Assembly (NCBI GenBank): GCA_021851865.1
Contig: JAJZBU010000002.1
Span: 62,001 to 126,000, forward strand
DNA: 64,000 nucleotides
Direction of reading: 5' to 3'
From: Pseudomonadota bacterium
GTDB taxonomy: Bacteria > Pseudomonadota > Gammaproteobacteria > Pseudomonadales > Moraxellaceae
This document shows, one piece after another, positions 41,108 to 51,224 of this stretch. Within the stretch, counting starts at the first letter, position 1. Each line of letters begins with the position of its first letter. The translations under genes were made by a program, and so were the position numbers. A model generated the notes under the pieces. The model saw only the letters and a list, made by a program, of their open reading frames with translations, made no database searches and was not told the DNA's origin.

Positions 41108-41800
41108 ATGAAAAAGACGACCTCTTGTCTCTATGGATTGAGTGCTTTGATATGGATGGGGATGGCGCAGGCGGCGCCGCAAGGAGAGGACCAGCAGGTG
41201 GGTTATGCCCTGGGTTTTCTTTCCGGGCAGGGTAATGCCTCCGAGGTTAAGGACCTCAACGTCGATCAATTCGTGCAAGGCTTTCGCGACGGTTATTCCG
41301 GTCAAAAGTCAGCCATGAGCGATGATCAGATGAAGACCGTGCTGATGAAGTTCCGCGACAAGCTCCTGCTCGCACAGCAACAGAAGATCAATGCTGAGGC
41401 ACAAAAGAATCTGGCGACCGGGGCGGCTTACCTCGCCGCGCACGCCAAGCAGGCTGGCGTTCATGTCACCGCCAGCGGTCTGCAGTACAGCATCGAGAAA
41501 GCGGGTAGCGGAGCCCACCCGAAGGCGACCGACCTCGTTCGCGTCCAGTATGAAGGCAAGTTGCTCAACGGCAAGGTCTTCGACAGTTCTTATGCACGGC
41601 ATCAGCCCGCCGAGTTTCCGCTCAATCAGGTCATCCCCGGTTGGACCGAGGGTGTGCAGCTGATGCAGCCTGGCGCCATCTATGATTTCGTCATCCCGGC
41701 CAAGCTCGCTTACGGCGAGGCAGGCAGCTCGGGCGTCATCCCGCCGGATGCCGTCCTACTGTTCAAGGTCGAGCTTCTGGCGATCAATCCCAGCAAGTGA
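41108..41800 (+). CDS. FKBP-type peptidyl-prolyl cis-trans isomerase (FkpA/Mip-like)
   Basis: A 230-residue periplasmic folding catalyst. The signal peptide (MKKTTSCLYGLSALIWMGMA) ends near AQA. An N-terminal dimerisation domain (about 28-115, QQVGYALGFLSGQGN, FVQGFRDGYSG) precedes the FKBP domain (about 125-230) with VRVQYEGKLLNGKVFDSSY, VIPGWTEGVQLM and AKLAYGEAGSSGVIPP. Start is taken as 41108 because it begins the signal peptide; ATG 41102 is also possible and no strong ribosome binding site is visible. It lies downstream of the hairpin-rich region. Confidence 0.92.
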   Translation: MKKTTSCLYGLSALIWMGMAQAAPQGEDQQVGYALGFLSGQGNASEVKDLNVDQFVQGFRDGYSGQKSAMSDDQMKTVLMKFRDKLLLAQQQKINAEAQKNLATGAAYLAAHAKQAGVHVTASGLQYSIEKAGSGAHPKATDLVRVQYEGKLLNGKVFDSSYARHQPAEFPLNQVIPGWTEGVQLMQPGAIYDFVIPAKLAYGEAGSSGVIPPDAVLLFKVELLAINPSK

Positions 41801-41820
41801 GTGTGCGGGCTCGGCTGGTC

Positions 41821-42936
41821 TCAGGTCCGGGCCTTTTGTCGCCGCGCCAGCAAGATGTCTTGCAACATCTTCTCGGTGGCGTCGAGCATGGCGGCGTAGC
41901 TGTAGCGCTCGCGCACCTTGTCACGGGCGGCGGCGGCCAGCCGTTGCGCCAGGTCGGGGGCGTCGAGCAGGCGCTGCAATGCAGCCGCCATGGCGGTGGC
42001 GTCCTCAGCTGGCACGAGCAAGCCATTCTGCCCGTCATCGATCAATTCGGGCAGCCCACCGACCCGTGTCGCGACGACGGGCAGGCCGCTCCCCATCGCC
42101 TGCACGACCGACTGCGGAATACCTTCCGAGCGTGAGCTGAGCAGCAACACGTCGCTGGCCGCCAGCAGATCGGCGACGTCTTCGCGGTGGCCCAGAAAAG
42201 TCACCTGTCCGCTCAACTGCAGAGCGCGTGCATGCTCCTCCAGTTCAGCCCGCATCGGCCCTTCGCCGGCGAGCAGGAGGCGGGCCTGGGGGTGGCTGAG
42301 GCGCAGGCGGGCGAGGGCTTCGAGCGCCAGCATATGACGTTTGACGCCGCGCAGGATGGCGACCATGAGGATGGCGCGGTCGTCGTTGCCGAGGCCGAGC
42401 TGCAGGCGCAGGCTGGCGCGCGGCGCCTGTGCCTGCAGACGATCGAAGTCGATGCCGGTGGGAATGCTCACCAGACGCTCTGGCGGCAGCGGGTTGTCGG
42501 CGAGCAGGTGCGTGCGCATGGCTTCACCGCAGGTGACGATGCGGTCAGGCAAGAAATGCACGAAGTTGAGCCAGCTGGCGTGCATCGGCAGGTCGATATG
42601 GCGTGTGCGCACCAGGGCGACGCCGGCCATCCGGGCGGCAAGAGCCGCGCACCAGCTGTCGATGCCGCTGTGCGAGCTGACGACGTCGACCCTTTGCTGC
42701 CGTATATGGCGCCAAAGGGCGAAGATGGTCGGGAGATGGAATTTACCGGCGAAGGCGAGGCGGTAGACCACGAAGCCATCCTGCTCGGCATGAGCGCCGA
42801 GAGTGCTGCCGGCGCGGGTGGCGAGCAGGACGCGATGACCGCGCGCGCGCATGCCCTGCATCTCACTGAAGACGCGGCGTTCCTGGCCGCCCCAGCCATC
42901 CGACCACTCGGTGTGCAGCAGGGTCAGTGCGGGCAT
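41821..42936 (-). CDS. GT4-family glycosyltransferase
   Basis: A 371-residue GT-B fold enzyme. The N-terminal acceptor domain starts LTLLHTEWSDGWGGQERRVF. The donor-binding C-terminal half contains ARLLLAGEGPMRAELEEHA, LGHREDVADLLAASDVLLLS and the EX7E-like SRSEGIPQSVVQAMGSGLPV. Probable role is in lipopolysaccharide or other surface glycan synthesis; donor and acceptor are unknown. It starts 1 nt after tatC ends, so it sits at the end of the ubi-his-tat run. Confidence 0.9.
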   Translation of the reverse strand: MPALTLLHTEWSDGWGGQERRVFSEMQGMRARGHRVLLATRAGSTLGAHAEQDGFVVYRLAFAGKFHLPTIFALWRHIRQQRVDVVSSHSGIDSWCAALAARMAGVALVRTRHIDLPMHASWLNFVHFLPDRIVTCGEAMRTHLLADNPLPPERLVSIPTGIDFDRLQAQAPRASLRLQLGLGNDDRAILMVAILRGVKRHMLALEALARLRLSHPQARLLLAGEGPMRAELEEHARALQLSGQVTFLGHREDVADLLAASDVLLLSSRSEGIPQSVVQAMGSGLPVVATRVGGLPELIDDGQNGLLVPAEDATAMAAALQRLLDAPDLAQRLAAAARDKVRERYSYAAMLDATEKMLQDILLARRQKART

Positions 42937-42937
42937 G

Positions 42938-43678
42938 TCAGGCGGCTCTCTGGCGGCCTTGCACCATGCGGCCAGCGATCAGGCCGGCCTCGAACATCAG
43001 GCACATCGGCACGGCGAGCATGAGCATGGAGAAGGCGTCGGGGGGGGCGAGGAACATGGCGGCGAAGAAATTGCCGACGATGATATAACGGCGTTTTGCC
43101 GCCAGCTCATCGGCGCCGACCATGCCGCTCCAGATGAGCAGGAAGGTGGCGACGGGGATCTCGAAGGCGAGGCCGAAGACGAGAAAGAACTTGAGGGCGA
43201 AGTTGATATAGTGGTTGATGTCGGTCATCAGCTGAACGTCATGGGGCGCGGCATGGGTGAAAAAGTGCAGCACGGTCGGCAGGATGACGACATAGGAGAA
43301 AGCGACGCCGGCGTAAAAAAGCAGGCAGGAGATGATCAGCAGGGGCAGGGCGACGCGCTTTTCCTCACGATAGAGCGCCGGCGCGATGAAGCCCCAGAGC
43401 TCGAACAGGATGTAGGGCATGATGACGAAGAGACTGACCAGAAAACTAAGGCGTAACGGCGCCATGAAGGACGCGGTGACGTCGGTGGCGACCAGATGCG
43501 ATCCTGTCGGCAACAGCCGCAGAAGGGGGCGTGCAAGGAGCTCGAAGATCTCGCCGTCGTACCAGGCGAGGATGCCAAAGACCAGGGCCAGCGCGCTCAG
43601 CGCGCGCATCAGGCGCGTGCGTAACTCGCCCAGGTGACTGAAAAAGCTCTGCTGGGCGTTGTCGAAAGGTTCAGGCAT
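42938..43678 (-). CDS. tatC: Twin-arginine translocase subunit TatC
   Basis: A 246-residue inner-membrane protein with six helices and the N-terminal FFSHLGELRTRLMRALSAL signature, which with TatB binds twin-arginine signal peptides. Conserved periplasmic-loop and helix segments are FMAPLRLSFLVSLFVIMPYI, FELWGFIAPALYREEKR and FGLAFEIPVATFLLIWSG. The start (MPEPFD) overlaps the tatB stop by 8 nt. Confidence 0.96.
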   Translation of the reverse strand: MPEPFDNAQQSFFSHLGELRTRLMRALSALALVFGILAWYDGEIFELLARPLLRLLPTGSHLVATDVTASFMAPLRLSFLVSLFVIMPYILFELWGFIAPALYREEKRVALPLLIISCLLFYAGVAFSYVVILPTVLHFFTHAAPHDVQLMTDINHYINFALKFFLVFGLAFEIPVATFLLIWSGMVGADELAAKRRYIIVGNFFAAMFLAPPDAFSMLMLAVPMCLMFEAGLIAGRMVQGRQRAA

Positions 43679-44021
43679 CGCGTGTCGGATCCGCAGGAGG
43701 GGGTGAGGCAGGGTGGTTTGTGACCAGGGGTTTTGTGACAAGAGGCTTGTTCAGGGTCTGATTGAGCGTCTCGATCTGCGCGCTCAGCATCTGCTGCGCT
43801 TCCGCCGTCTGGGCGACGGCTAGATCGCGCTGCAGGCGATCTCGCAACTCCTGCAGGCTGACTTCTTTTTCGATGTCGGCCTGAATGTCGGCGAGGGTGC
43901 GCCGCAACCGTCCCAGCCACGCGCCAGCCATACGGGTGGCGTGTGGCAACTTCTCCGGACCGAGCACGACGAGGGCGATCACGGCAAAGAGCAGGAGCTC
44001 GCCAAAACCAAAATCGAACAT
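43671..44021 (-). CDS. tatB: Twin-arginine translocase subunit TatB
   Basis: A 116-residue protein: N-terminal transmembrane helix MFDFGFGELLLFAVIALVVL with the conserved Glu and GPEKLP hinge, then an amphipathic helix (ATRMAGAWLGRLRRTLADIQ) and a polar tail. It forms the receptor complex with TatC. It starts 4 nt after tatA ends. Confidence 0.95.
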   Translation of the reverse strand: MFDFGFGELLLFAVIALVVLGPEKLPHATRMAGAWLGRLRRTLADIQADIEKEVSLQELRDRLQRDLAVAQTAEAQQMLSAQIETLNQTLNKPLVTKPLVTNHPASPPPADPTRDA

Positions 44022-44025
44022 GGCG

Positions 44026-44289
44026 TCAGGCCTGGTGTTCCTTGTCCTTAGTCGTGCTCGTCAGCGTGTCGGGCGGCGTCTGCTGCAAAGTCTGTGGTGC
44101 TGGCGCGGGCGCGGTGGGCGTGGGCGGTGTCTGCCGTGCCGCTTCTTCGCCTTCACGCATGGCTTGTTTGAAGCCATTGATGGCGCCGCCGAGATCACGG
44201 CCAAGATTTTTCACCCGACCGGTGCCAAAGATGAGCACGACGATCAGCAGCAACAGCATGATATGAACGATACTCAGATTGCCTAGCAT
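44026..44289 (-). CDS. tatA: Twin-arginine translocase subunit TatA
   Basis: An 87-residue pore-forming subunit: transmembrane helix (IVHIMLLLLIVVLIFGTGRV) then the amphipathic helix VKNLGRDLGGAINGFKQAMRE and a Pro/Thr-rich tail. The usual FGxxKLP hinge reads FGTGRVKNLG. It starts 12 nt after hisE. Confidence 0.95.
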   Translation of the reverse strand: MLGNLSIVHIMLLLLIVVLIFGTGRVKNLGRDLGGAINGFKQAMREGEEAARQTPPTPTAPAPAPQTLQQTPPDTLTSTTKDKEHQA

Positions 44290-44301
44290 GGTGCAGTCCT
44301 C

Positions 44302-44646
44302 TTAGGGCGAGGTGGTGTTGGAAGTCTGGCGCGCCGCTTTTTCGGCGAGGCCGGAGATGTCGAAGCGACGCGCGAGTTCGGTGAGGATCTGCTGACTCGA
44401 CAGACCGAGATGCGACAGCATCACCAGGCTGTGGAACCAGAGATCGGCGGTTTCATGGACGAGGTCAGCGGTCTCCCCCGAGCGCTCGGCGTCTTTTGCC
44501 GCGATCAGGGTCTCGGTGCACTCTTCGCCGAGTTTTTCCAAAATCTTGTTCAGGCCTTTGCTGTGCAGGCTGGCGACGTAGGATGTGGCTGGATCGGCGT
44601 GTCGGCGCTGCATCAGGACGGCATCGAGTTCACTCAGCAGATCCAT
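44302..44646 (-). CDS. hisE: Phosphoribosyl-ATP pyrophosphatase
   Basis: A 114-residue MazG-like all-alpha enzyme, second step of histidine synthesis. Motifs are [21 protein letters not shown] (metal-binding EExxE/ETxxA region [10 protein letters not shown]) and [18 protein letters not shown]. It is separate from hisI, not fused as in enterics, and overlaps hisI by 17 nt. Confidence 0.95.
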   Translation of the reverse strand: MDLLSELDAVLMQRRHADPATSYVASLHSKGLNKILEKLGEECTETLIAAKDAERSGETADLVHETADLWFHSLVMLSHLGLSSQQILTELARRFDISGLAEKAARQTSNTTSP

Positions 44647-45055
44647 AGATGTCCTCCTGCGGCTTGAGTACCGGATCGATGTCCTGCCAAGACGCCGCCG
44701 TCGCGTCCGACGCGCTCGTCCAGCGGCGATAAAAACAGGAAGCACGGCCGGTGTGACAGGCGATACCGCCGACTTGTTCGACCTTGAGCAGCAGAGCGTC
44801 GCCGTCACAGTCGAGGCAGAGATCGATCAGCTTTTGCACATGCCCGGACTCTTCGCCTTTGCGCCAGAGGCGCTGGCGTGAGCGCGAGTAGTAGACGGCG
44901 CGGCCTTCCTCCAGAGTCAAACGCAAGGCGCTACGATCCATCCAGGCGAGCATGAGCACACGACCGCTGCGATGGTCCTGGGCGATGACCGGGACCAAGC
45001 CTTCCTCATTCCAGGCGACAGCGTCGATGCAGTCTTGTGCCGATGTCATGTTCAT
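44630..45055 (-). CDS. hisI: Phosphoribosyl-AMP cyclohydrolase
   Basis: A 141-residue enzyme, third step of histidine synthesis. Signatures are [20 protein letters not shown], the [11 protein letters not shown] loop, the metal-binding [13 protein letters not shown] and [10 protein letters not shown]. It starts 37 nt after ubiB ends. An internal ATG at 45049 is an alternative start. Confidence 0.95.
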   Translation of the reverse strand: MNMTSAQDCIDAVAWNEEGLVPVIAQDHRSGRVLMLAWMDRSALRLTLEEGRAVYYSRSRQRLWRKGEESGHVQKLIDLCLDCDGDALLLKVEQVGGIACHTGRASCFYRRWTSASDATAASWQDIDPVLKPQEDIYGSAE

Positions 45056-45092
45056 TCTGCCAGCATACCGCAAAAAAAGGTCAAAGTCGCTC

Positions 45093-46715
45093 TCATAGCC
45101 AGGGTAAGGTCAGGCAGCCCAGCCACAGGAGTGGCGCGCCGGGCAGGTGTTGCGCTTGCGTGACCAGGGCCAGCCAGAGCAACAAGGCGCCGATCAACCA
45201 GCGTTGCCGACGTTGCTGCGCGCGCATTTCCTGGCGGAGCTGGCGCAGAAGGGTCTCCTGCGCTTCGCGTTGTTCGCCGGCGCGACGCCCTTGCAGGAGG
45301 CTGTCGTGGACCAGGTGTGGCAGCTCCGGCAGCATGCTCGCCAGCTGCGGCAGGCTGGCGCTGACCTGGCGCATGAAGGCCTGCGGGCCGATCTGTTCGG
45401 CGAGCCAGCGACTGAGCAGGGGGCGGCTCAGGCTCCAGATGTCGAGATCCGGGTAGAGGTTGCGGCCGAGCCCTTCGACGTGTACCAGGGTCTTCAGCAG
45501 CAGGACGAAGCGTGTCGGCACGAGCAGTCGATACTCGCGCGCCAGATCGAGGAGCTGCAGCAGGGTCGGCCCAAAATTCACCTGTGCGATGGTGTGGCTG
45601 AGCAGGGGCTCGATCAGGCGGCGCAGCGCCTCTTCGAGCTCGTCGAGCTCACTGCCCGGGGGAATCCAGCCGGCGCTGTAGGCGATGCGCAGCAATTCCG
45701 TGAAATTGCGTTGGGTCAGCGCCATGCCGATGCGCGCGACGGCGACCTGATCTTTTTTGCGCAGACTACCGATGACGGCGCAGTCGAGGGCGATGTAGCG
45801 AGGATTTTCCGGATTGGCCAGATCGACGAAGACATTGCCCGGGTGCATGTCGGCGTGGAAAAAATTGTCGCGTAGCAGCTGGGTGAAGAACACGGTCAGG
45901 CCATTCTCGGCGAGCGCGCGGCGGTTGACCTGGGCGGCGTCGAGGGCCGCCCGGTCATTGATCGGGACACCATAGATGCGTTCGCTGACGAGCACCTGGG
46001 AAGAGACCATGCCGTCGATCACGGCGGGAACGTAGAGCAGGTTCGAGTCGAGAAAGTTGTTGCGCAGCTGCTGCGCATTGGCGGCTTCCTTGCGCAGGTC
46101 ACACTCGTCGAGCAGGGTGTTCTCATAGTCCATGACGACGCGGCTCAGATGCAGTCGTTGCGCTTCGCTCCAGCGCATCTCGAGCAGATGCGCGAGACTG
46201 AGGAGGAGGCCGAGGTCGCTACGGATCGCCTGCGCCATGCCCGGGCGCAGCACCTTGACCACGACCTCGCGGCCATCGAAGAGCTGCGCGGTATGCACCT
46301 GTGCCAGCGAAGCCGCGGCGAGCACGCCGAGATCGAAACGGGCGAAGCAGGCGGCGAGAGGGCGGCCGAACTCGGTTTCGACGATGCGGCAGGCGATGGC
46401 CGGCGAGAACGGGCGCACGTCATCTTGCAGATGGCTGAGTTCATCGAGCACGGCGGCGGGGAGCAGATCGCGCCGGGTGGCGATGAGCTGACCGAGCTTG
46501 ATGAAGACCGGACCGAGCTCTTCCATCGCCGAGCGCAGGCCCTGCGCCGGAGAAGAGCGGCGCCGCGGCCACCACCAGGCGGGGTGCAGACGAAAGAAGT
46601 AGAGCAGGACGCGCAAGGAGGCGGGCAGACTCGTCGGCAGAAGTCCATCGATACGATGACTGGCGAGTATGCCCCAGATGGTCAGCAGGCGGTGCAGATG
46701 GGCCAGTCGCTTCAT
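45093..46715 (-). CDS. ubiB: UbiB, ubiquinone biosynthesis ATPase of the protein-kinase-like ADCK family
   Basis: A 540-residue atypical kinase/ATPase. The KxGQ motif is in [16 protein letters not shown], the Ala-rich nucleotide loop in [14 protein letters not shown], the ExD region in [14 protein letters not shown], and the catalytic and metal residues in [12 protein letters not shown] and ALDCAVIG (DFG-like). The latter usually reads DFG/DFGxxG; here Cys replaces Phe. Two C-terminal transmembrane helices anchor it ([16 protein letters not shown]). It starts as ATGA overlap with ubiJ. Confidence 0.94.
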   Translation of the reverse strand: MKRLAHLHRLLTIWGILASHRIDGLLPTSLPASLRVLLYFFRLHPAWWWPRRRSSPAQGLRSAMEELGPVFIKLGQLIATRRDLLPAAVLDELSHLQDDVRPFSPAIACRIVETEFGRPLAACFARFDLGVLAAASLAQVHTAQLFDGREVVVKVLRPGMAQAIRSDLGLLLSLAHLLEMRWSEAQRLHLSRVVMDYENTLLDECDLRKEAANAQQLRNNFLDSNLLYVPAVIDGMVSSQVLVSERIYGVPINDRAALDAAQVNRRALAENGLTVFFTQLLRDNFFHADMHPGNVFVDLANPENPRYIALDCAVIGSLRKKDQVAVARIGMALTQRNFTELLRIAYSAGWIPPGSELDELEEALRRLIEPLLSHTIAQVNFGPTLLQLLDLAREYRLLVPTRFVLLLKTLVHVEGLGRNLYPDLDIWSLSRPLLSRWLAEQIGPQAFMRQVSASLPQLASMLPELPHLVHDSLLQGRRAGEQREAQETLLRQLRQEMRAQQRRQRWLIGALLLWLALVTQAQHLPGAPLLWLGCLTLPWL

Positions 46716-47344
46716 GGGCGAGCTTCCTTCGTTTGGGTGAGGCGTTGTTCCAGACGTTGCAGGCGATCTTGCAGGCGGTCGAGGTCGGAGCGGCTGTCTT
46801 CCAGCTGTGACAGCAGCTCTTCCCCTTCCCAGCGCATGGGCAGGATGCCGAGTTCCTGCTGCAGGTAGTCGCGGCTGTTTTGCAGCAGGATGCGCGTGCT
46901 GCGTTTGAACAGTCGACCGAGCTGGCGCACTTGGCGGCCGAGCTGGTGCGCGCCGCTGTCGCCGAGCCAGTGTGACAGCGGTTCTTCCCAGTCGATGTCG
47001 AGCTGGCGCAAAGCCTGGTAGAGGGTTTCGAGCAGCTGGGTCTGTCCGTCGCTGCGCAAGGGGCCGCCGACCCACTGTGTTTGCTGGCGCAGGGCTTGGC
47101 GCAGCAGATCGAGCGAGCGCGCCTCGAGGGTGGCGTGCGCCGCCTCATGCGGATCGCCGGTGAGCAGGAGGTGACCGTCCTGGATGCTGATCATGAACGA
47201 GATCTCGGGTTGATGGATCTCGACGAAGATGCGTCGCCCTTCGAGGCTGGCTAGGCGCTGACGGGTGGCTGGGTCGTAGCGGAGGGCCGCCTCGATCAGG
47301 CGTTCCGCGCTTTTTAGCAACAACAGGCGCGGCAGACTGATCAT
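46712..47344 (-). CDS. ubiJ: UbiJ, SCP2-domain ubiquinone biosynthesis accessory factor
   Basis: A 210-residue protein with an SCP2-like lipid-binding domain (about 1-110, [20 protein letters not shown], then [12 protein letters not shown]) and a C-terminal coiled coil (about 175-205, [19 protein letters not shown]). It assists the soluble Ubi complex. Overlaps of 4 nt with both ubiE and ubiB make ubiE-ubiJ-ubiB a tightly coupled trio. Confidence 0.9.
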   Translation of the reverse strand: MISLPRLLLLKSAERLIEAALRYDPATRQRLASLEGRRIFVEIHQPEISFMISIQDGHLLLTGDPHEAAHATLEARSLDLLRQALRQQTQWVGGPLRSDGQTQLLETLYQALRQLDIDWEEPLSHWLGDSGAHQLGRQVRQLGRLFKRSTRILLQNSRDYLQQELGILPMRWEGEELLSQLEDSRSDLDRLQDRLQRLEQRLTQTKEARP

Positions 47345-48090
47345 GCTTTGAATCCGCGATGCAGGGCGACGACGCCAGCGGTCAGGTTGTGGTAGTCGAC
47401 GCGATCGAAGCCGGCTCGATCCATCATGCCGGCGAGAGTGTCCTGGTCGGGATGCATGCGGATCGACTCGGCCAAGTAGCGGTAGCTGCCAGCGTCGTGC
47501 GCGACGAGTTCGCCGAGGGCCGGCAGGATGTTGAACGAATAGAGGTCGTAGAGGCGGGACAAGGGCGCCGAGACGGGTTTGGAAAACTCCAGGACGAGCA
47601 GGCGTCCACCGGGCTTGAGCACCCGCCACATGGATTTCAGGGCGGCGTCCTTGTCGGTGACATTGCGCAGGCCAAAGGCGATGGTCACGAGATCGAAGCT
47701 GGCGTCGGCGAAAGGCAGACATTCAGCGTCGGCTTGAACAAAATCGATGGCGCTGCTGACGCCGCGATCGAGTAGTTTATCGCGACCGACGGCGAGCATG
47801 CTCGAATTGATGTCCGCCAGAACGACCCGCCCCTGGCGTCCGAGGCGGCGACTGAAGGCCAGAGCCAGATCGCCGGTGCCGCCGGCGATGTCGAGCAGGG
47901 ACTGGCCGGCGCGCACCCCCGACATCTCCAGGGTATAGCGCTTCCACAGGCGATGGATGCCGAAGGACATGAGATCGTTCATCAGATCGTATTTGCCGGC
48001 GACGGAGTGGAAGACTTCCGCCACCTTTTCGCTCTTCTGGCCGGCGGCGACGGTGCTGTAACCGAAGTGAGTGAGTTCATCGTCACGCAT
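47341..48090 (-). CDS. ubiE: Ubiquinone/menaquinone C-methyltransferase UbiE
   Basis: A 249-residue class I SAM methyltransferase acting on the quinone ring. Motifs are the N-terminal [38 protein letters not shown], the SAM loop [25 protein letters not shown] and [16 protein letters not shown]. It begins 76 nt after the upstream conserved hypothetical gene ends. Confidence 0.96.
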   Translation of the reverse strand: MRDDELTHFGYSTVAAGQKSEKVAEVFHSVAGKYDLMNDLMSFGIHRLWKRYTLEMSGVRAGQSLLDIAGGTGDLALAFSRRLGRQGRVVLADINSSMLAVGRDKLLDRGVSSAIDFVQADAECLPFADASFDLVTIAFGLRNVTDKDAALKSMWRVLKPGGRLLVLEFSKPVSAPLSRLYDLYSFNILPALGELVAHDAGSYRYLAESIRMHPDQDTLAGMMDRAGFDRVDYHNLTAGVVALHRGFKA

Positions 48091-48166
48091 ACAGGAATCC
48101 TCGAGGCGGCTGGAGCTGACCACCGGCGCATGATGCCAGATCGGTGGTGGGCAAGGTTGTTCTGGA

Positions 48167-48919
48167 TCAAGACCTTGGGGCGAAAGGGTCGGGCTCGCGC
48201 AGCAGGATGCTCTGCATGATCCGTCGTTCGACGTCGGCGAATTCATGGATGAAGTCGCTGGCGGACCCCATCGGCCGCATGACGTCAAAACCGCGGCCGA
48301 GAAAGTCATACAAGCCCCCGAGCCCAGCCATATGGGCAGGACGCGAGGACATCTTGAACGTGGCGTAGATGACGCGTGAACGGACGTAGCGATCCAGTCC
48401 CAGGCCGAGTTCGGCGACCAAGTGCAGTTGCCGTTCACGCGCAGCCGCCTCGCTGCACAGGCGATAGGCCTCGCAGTAGGTCTCGTCATCGATCGAGCTG
48501 ACCGACATTTCCTCGAACAGGATCTCGGTCATGCGCTGATCGAGGGCGCCGGTCAGCGAGTTGAGTTCGAGAGCGATGCCGGAGGTGCGCAAGACCGAAT
48601 CGGGCAACAGTTTGCTCGCCAGGGGCAGGGCGCGCTCGACTTCGTTGGCCAGTTCGGTTAGGTCGAGGCCACCGTACATGTCGGAGAGAAAGAACTCCGT
48701 GGCGGCGCAGTAGCGCTCATCTTCGAGCAGGCGCTGGTGCGTCATCTTGAGCCGCTTCACCTGCCATATCTGCAATTGCATGAAGTGGGCATTGAAGTCG
48801 GGTTCATAGTGGCAGCGCCAGTTGCGAAAAGAGGCGATCTCGGCGCGCATGAATTCCGCCGTACTCAAAGCTCGTCCATCACGTTCCTGTGCAACCAAGG
48901 TGATGCGTGCGCGTTCCAT
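48167..48919 (-). CDS. Conserved hypothetical protein with FFLSDMYG motif
   Basis: A 250-residue, largely helical soluble protein with no signal peptide or membrane segment. The most striking segment is [20 protein letters not shown] near residue 70-90; the C-terminal half contains [20 protein letters not shown] and [10 protein letters not shown] similar gene precedes ubiE in Pseudomonas, so it is conserved in position, but I know no function for it. Its neighbours (ubiquinone genes downstream, hslU/DUF971 upstream) do not settle a role. Confidence 0.75.
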   Translation of the reverse strand: MERARITLVAQERDGRALSTAEFMRAEIASFRNWRCHYEPDFNAHFMQLQIWQVKRLKMTHQRLLEDERYCAATEFFLSDMYGGLDLTELANEVERALPLASKLLPDSVLRTSGIALELNSLTGALDQRMTEILFEEMSVSSIDDETYCEAYRLCSEAAARERQLHLVAELGLGLDRYVRSRVIYATFKMSSRPAHMAGLGGLYDFLGRGFDVMRPMGSASDFIHEFADVERRIMQSILLREPDPFAPRS

Positions 48920-48982
48920 GGCCTCAATTCTTCTCCGATGGACGTGGGGCCTACATTTTATCAGGAAGTGCCGGGCTTGGCA

Positions 48983-49288
48983 TCAGGAAGTGCCGGCCTG
49001 TCGCGCCGCCAGCTGGCGTAGGTAGTCGTAGCTGTAGAGGCCGCTGGTGTGGCCATCTGAGAAATGGATCTGCAGGGCATAGAGGCCGCAGGGGGTGATC
49101 GCGGCGATGTCCAGCGCTTGTTCATCCGGGCCATCGACGGTTGCCATATCATCGGGGCCGTTTGCCGCGGCCGAGAGGGAGTGCCGGCGTAGATAGCCGG
49201 CGCTGATGCGATGGCGCTGGTCGTGATCGACGAGCTCGAGGATCCGCTCCTGGCGATGATAGAGCACCTGCACGGGTGGGGTGCTCAT
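48983..49288 (-). CDS. DUF971 (gamma-butyrobetaine hydroxylase N-terminal-like) protein
   Basis: A 101-residue protein with a single DUF971 fold: [20 protein letters not shown] (early strand pair), [19 protein letters not shown] and the conserved [19 protein letters not shown] near the C-terminus. The family is linked to iron-sulfur handling and the N-terminus of dioxygenases, but the stand-alone role is unproven. The start overlaps the hslU stop by 4 nt, an association also seen in Pseudomonas. Confidence 0.88.
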   Translation of the reverse strand: MSTPPVQVLYHRQERILELVDHDQRHRISAGYLRRHSLSAAANGPDDMATVDGPDEQALDIAAITPCGLYALQIHFSDGHTSGLYSYDYLRQLAARQAGTS

Positions 49289-50625
49289 AGGATGTAACGG
49301 CTGAGGTCGCTGTTCTGGGCCAGGGAGGCGAGCTGGCGGTCGACGTCGGCGGCGCTCAACGACAAGGTCTTGCCGCCATACTCAATGGCGAGATCGGCAG
49401 CGCTGTAAGAGATGTCCTCGAGCAGACGCTCGAGCACGGTGTGCAGACGGCGGGCCCCGATATTTTCCGTGCTCTCGTTGACTTGCCAGGCGAGTTCGGC
49501 GAGACGGTCGATGGCCTCTTCGCTGAAGTGCACGGTGAGACCTTCGACGGCGAGCAGGGCGGTGTACTGGCTGATGAGGGAATGGGCGGGCTCGCACAGG
49601 ATGCGTTTGAAGTCGCCGGGTTGGAGCGCGGTCAGTTCGACGCGGATCGGCAGGCGGCCCTGCAGTTCGGGGATGAGGTCGGACGGTTGCGTCAGATGGA
49701 ACGCCCCCGAGGCGATGAAGAGGATGTGGTCGGTATGGATGACGCCGTATTTGGTGGTGACGGCGCAGCCTTCGATCAATGGCAGCAGATCGCGCTGCAC
49801 GCCTTCGCGTGACACTTCACCGCCGCCGCCGTTCTCGCTATGGCGGCAGACCTTGTCGATCTCATCGATGAAGACGATGCCATTTTGTTCGACCGAGAGC
49901 AGCGCCTGGCGACGCAGCTCTTCTTCGTTGATCAGCTTGCCCGCTTCTTCATCGCGCAGGCGCAGACGCGCTTCGCTGATCTTCATCCGTCGCGTCTGGG
50001 TGTTTTTTTGTCCGAACTGGCTGAACAGATTTTGCAGTTGTGAACTCATGTCCTCCATGCCCGGCGGCGCCATGATTTCGACGTCGACGCGCGCTGACGT
50101 CTCGATCTCGACCTCGCGCTCATCGAGTTCGCCGGCGCACAATTTATCGCGCAGGATCTTGCGCGAACGCTCCTGCTCCGGCGTCGCGCCGGTGTGGTCG
50201 CGTGGGGTGCGCAAGAGGCTGTCGAGGATGCGCTCCTGCGCCTGCTCCTCGGCCCGCTCGGCCAGCAGATCGATCTGTTTCTGGCGGCTCTCCTTGACGG
50301 CGACTTCGACCAGATCGCGAATGATCGTCTCGACGTCGCGGCCGACATAGCCGACCTCGGTGAACTTGGTCGCTTCCACCTTGATGAAAGGCGCTTGCGC
50401 CAGGCGCGCCAAGCGGCGCGCGATTTCGGTCTTGCCGACGCCGGTCGGACCGATCATCAGGATGTTCTTGGGCACGATCTCGCGACGCAGTTCGGGCTCG
50501 AGCTGCATACGCCGCCAACGGTTGCGCAAGGCGATGGCGACGGCGCGTTTGGCGTTCTGCTGTCCGATGATGTGACGATCGAGCTCGTGCACGATCTCGC
50601 GCGGGGTCATGGTCTGCACGCTCAT
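49285..50625 (-). CDS. hslU: HslU (ClpY) ATPase of the HslUV protease
   Basis: A 446-residue AAA+ unfoldase. Visible are [20 protein letters not shown], the Walker [16 protein letters not shown], the pore motif GYVGRDVE, Walker [16 protein letters not shown], and sensor regions ([20 protein letters not shown]). The C-terminal LSRYIL activates HslV. It overlaps hslV by 4 nt. Confidence 0.97.
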   Translation of the reverse strand: MSVQTMTPREIVHELDRHIIGQQNAKRAVAIALRNRWRRMQLEPELRREIVPKNILMIGPTGVGKTEIARRLARLAQAPFIKVEATKFTEVGYVGRDVETIIRDLVEVAVKESRQKQIDLLAERAEEQAQERILDSLLRTPRDHTGATPEQERSRKILRDKLCAGELDEREVEIETSARVDVEIMAPPGMEDMSSQLQNLFSQFGQKNTQTRRMKISEARLRLRDEEAGKLINEEELRRQALLSVEQNGIVFIDEIDKVCRHSENGGGGEVSREGVQRDLLPLIEGCAVTTKYGVIHTDHILFIASGAFHLTQPSDLIPELQGRLPIRVELTALQPGDFKRILCEPAHSLISQYTALLAVEGLTVHFSEEAIDRLAELAWQVNESTENIGARRLHTVLERLLEDISYSAADLAIEYGGKTLSLSAADVDRQLASLAQNSDLSRYIL

Positions 50626-51146
50626 ACCTCCAGCTCTTCGATGGTGAAGTGTTCATTCGTATAAACACAGATGTCGGCGGCGATCTGCAAGGACTCATGC
50701 GCGATGGTGCGCGCGTCGAGCTGCGTGTGCGTGAGCATGGCGCGACCGGCGGCGAGGGCAAAATTGCCGCCGCTACCGACGGCGATGATGGGGTGTTCGG
50801 GTTCGATCACGTCGCCATTGCCGGTAATGACGAGCATCGCCTCATGATTGGCGACGACGAGCAGGGCTTCCAGGCGGCGCAGCATGCGATCGGTCCGCCA
50901 GTCCTTGGCGAGCTCGACGGCGGAACGCACCAGACGGCCTTGATACTTTTCCAGCTGCGCCTCGAAGCGTTCGAACAGGGTGAAGGCATCCGCCGTACCA
51001 CCGGCGAAGCCTGCCAGGACCTTGTCGTCATAGAGCCTTCGCACCTTGCGCGCATTGCTCTTCATGATGGTCGGACCTTGTGAGACCTGGCCGTCACCGG
51101 CGAGAACGATGTGGCGGTCACGGCGTACGGCGACGATGGTGGTCAT
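50622..51146 (-). CDS. hslV: HslV (ClpQ) proteasome-like peptidase
   Basis: A 174-residue threonine peptidase. After Met removal the catalytic Thr is exposed ([20 protein letters not shown]). Other hallmarks are [37 protein letters not shown] and [13 protein letters not shown]. It is preceded by AGGAGTC and followed by its partner hslU. Confidence 0.97.
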   Translation of the reverse strand: MTTIVAVRRDRHIVLAGDGQVSQGPTIMKSNARKVRRLYDDKVLAGFAGGTADAFTLFERFEAQLEKYQGRLVRSAVELAKDWRTDRMLRRLEALLVVANHEAMLVITGNGDVIEPEHPIIAVGSGGNFALAAGRAMLTHTQLDARTIAHESLQIAADICVYTNEHFTIEELEV

Positions 51147-51224
51147 GCGGCAGGACTCCTCAGGCGGGGTCCTGCCAAGATGGGGGTGGCGCTGGCGAAT
51201 TCAAGCCACGCCGCGTCGGCCGGC

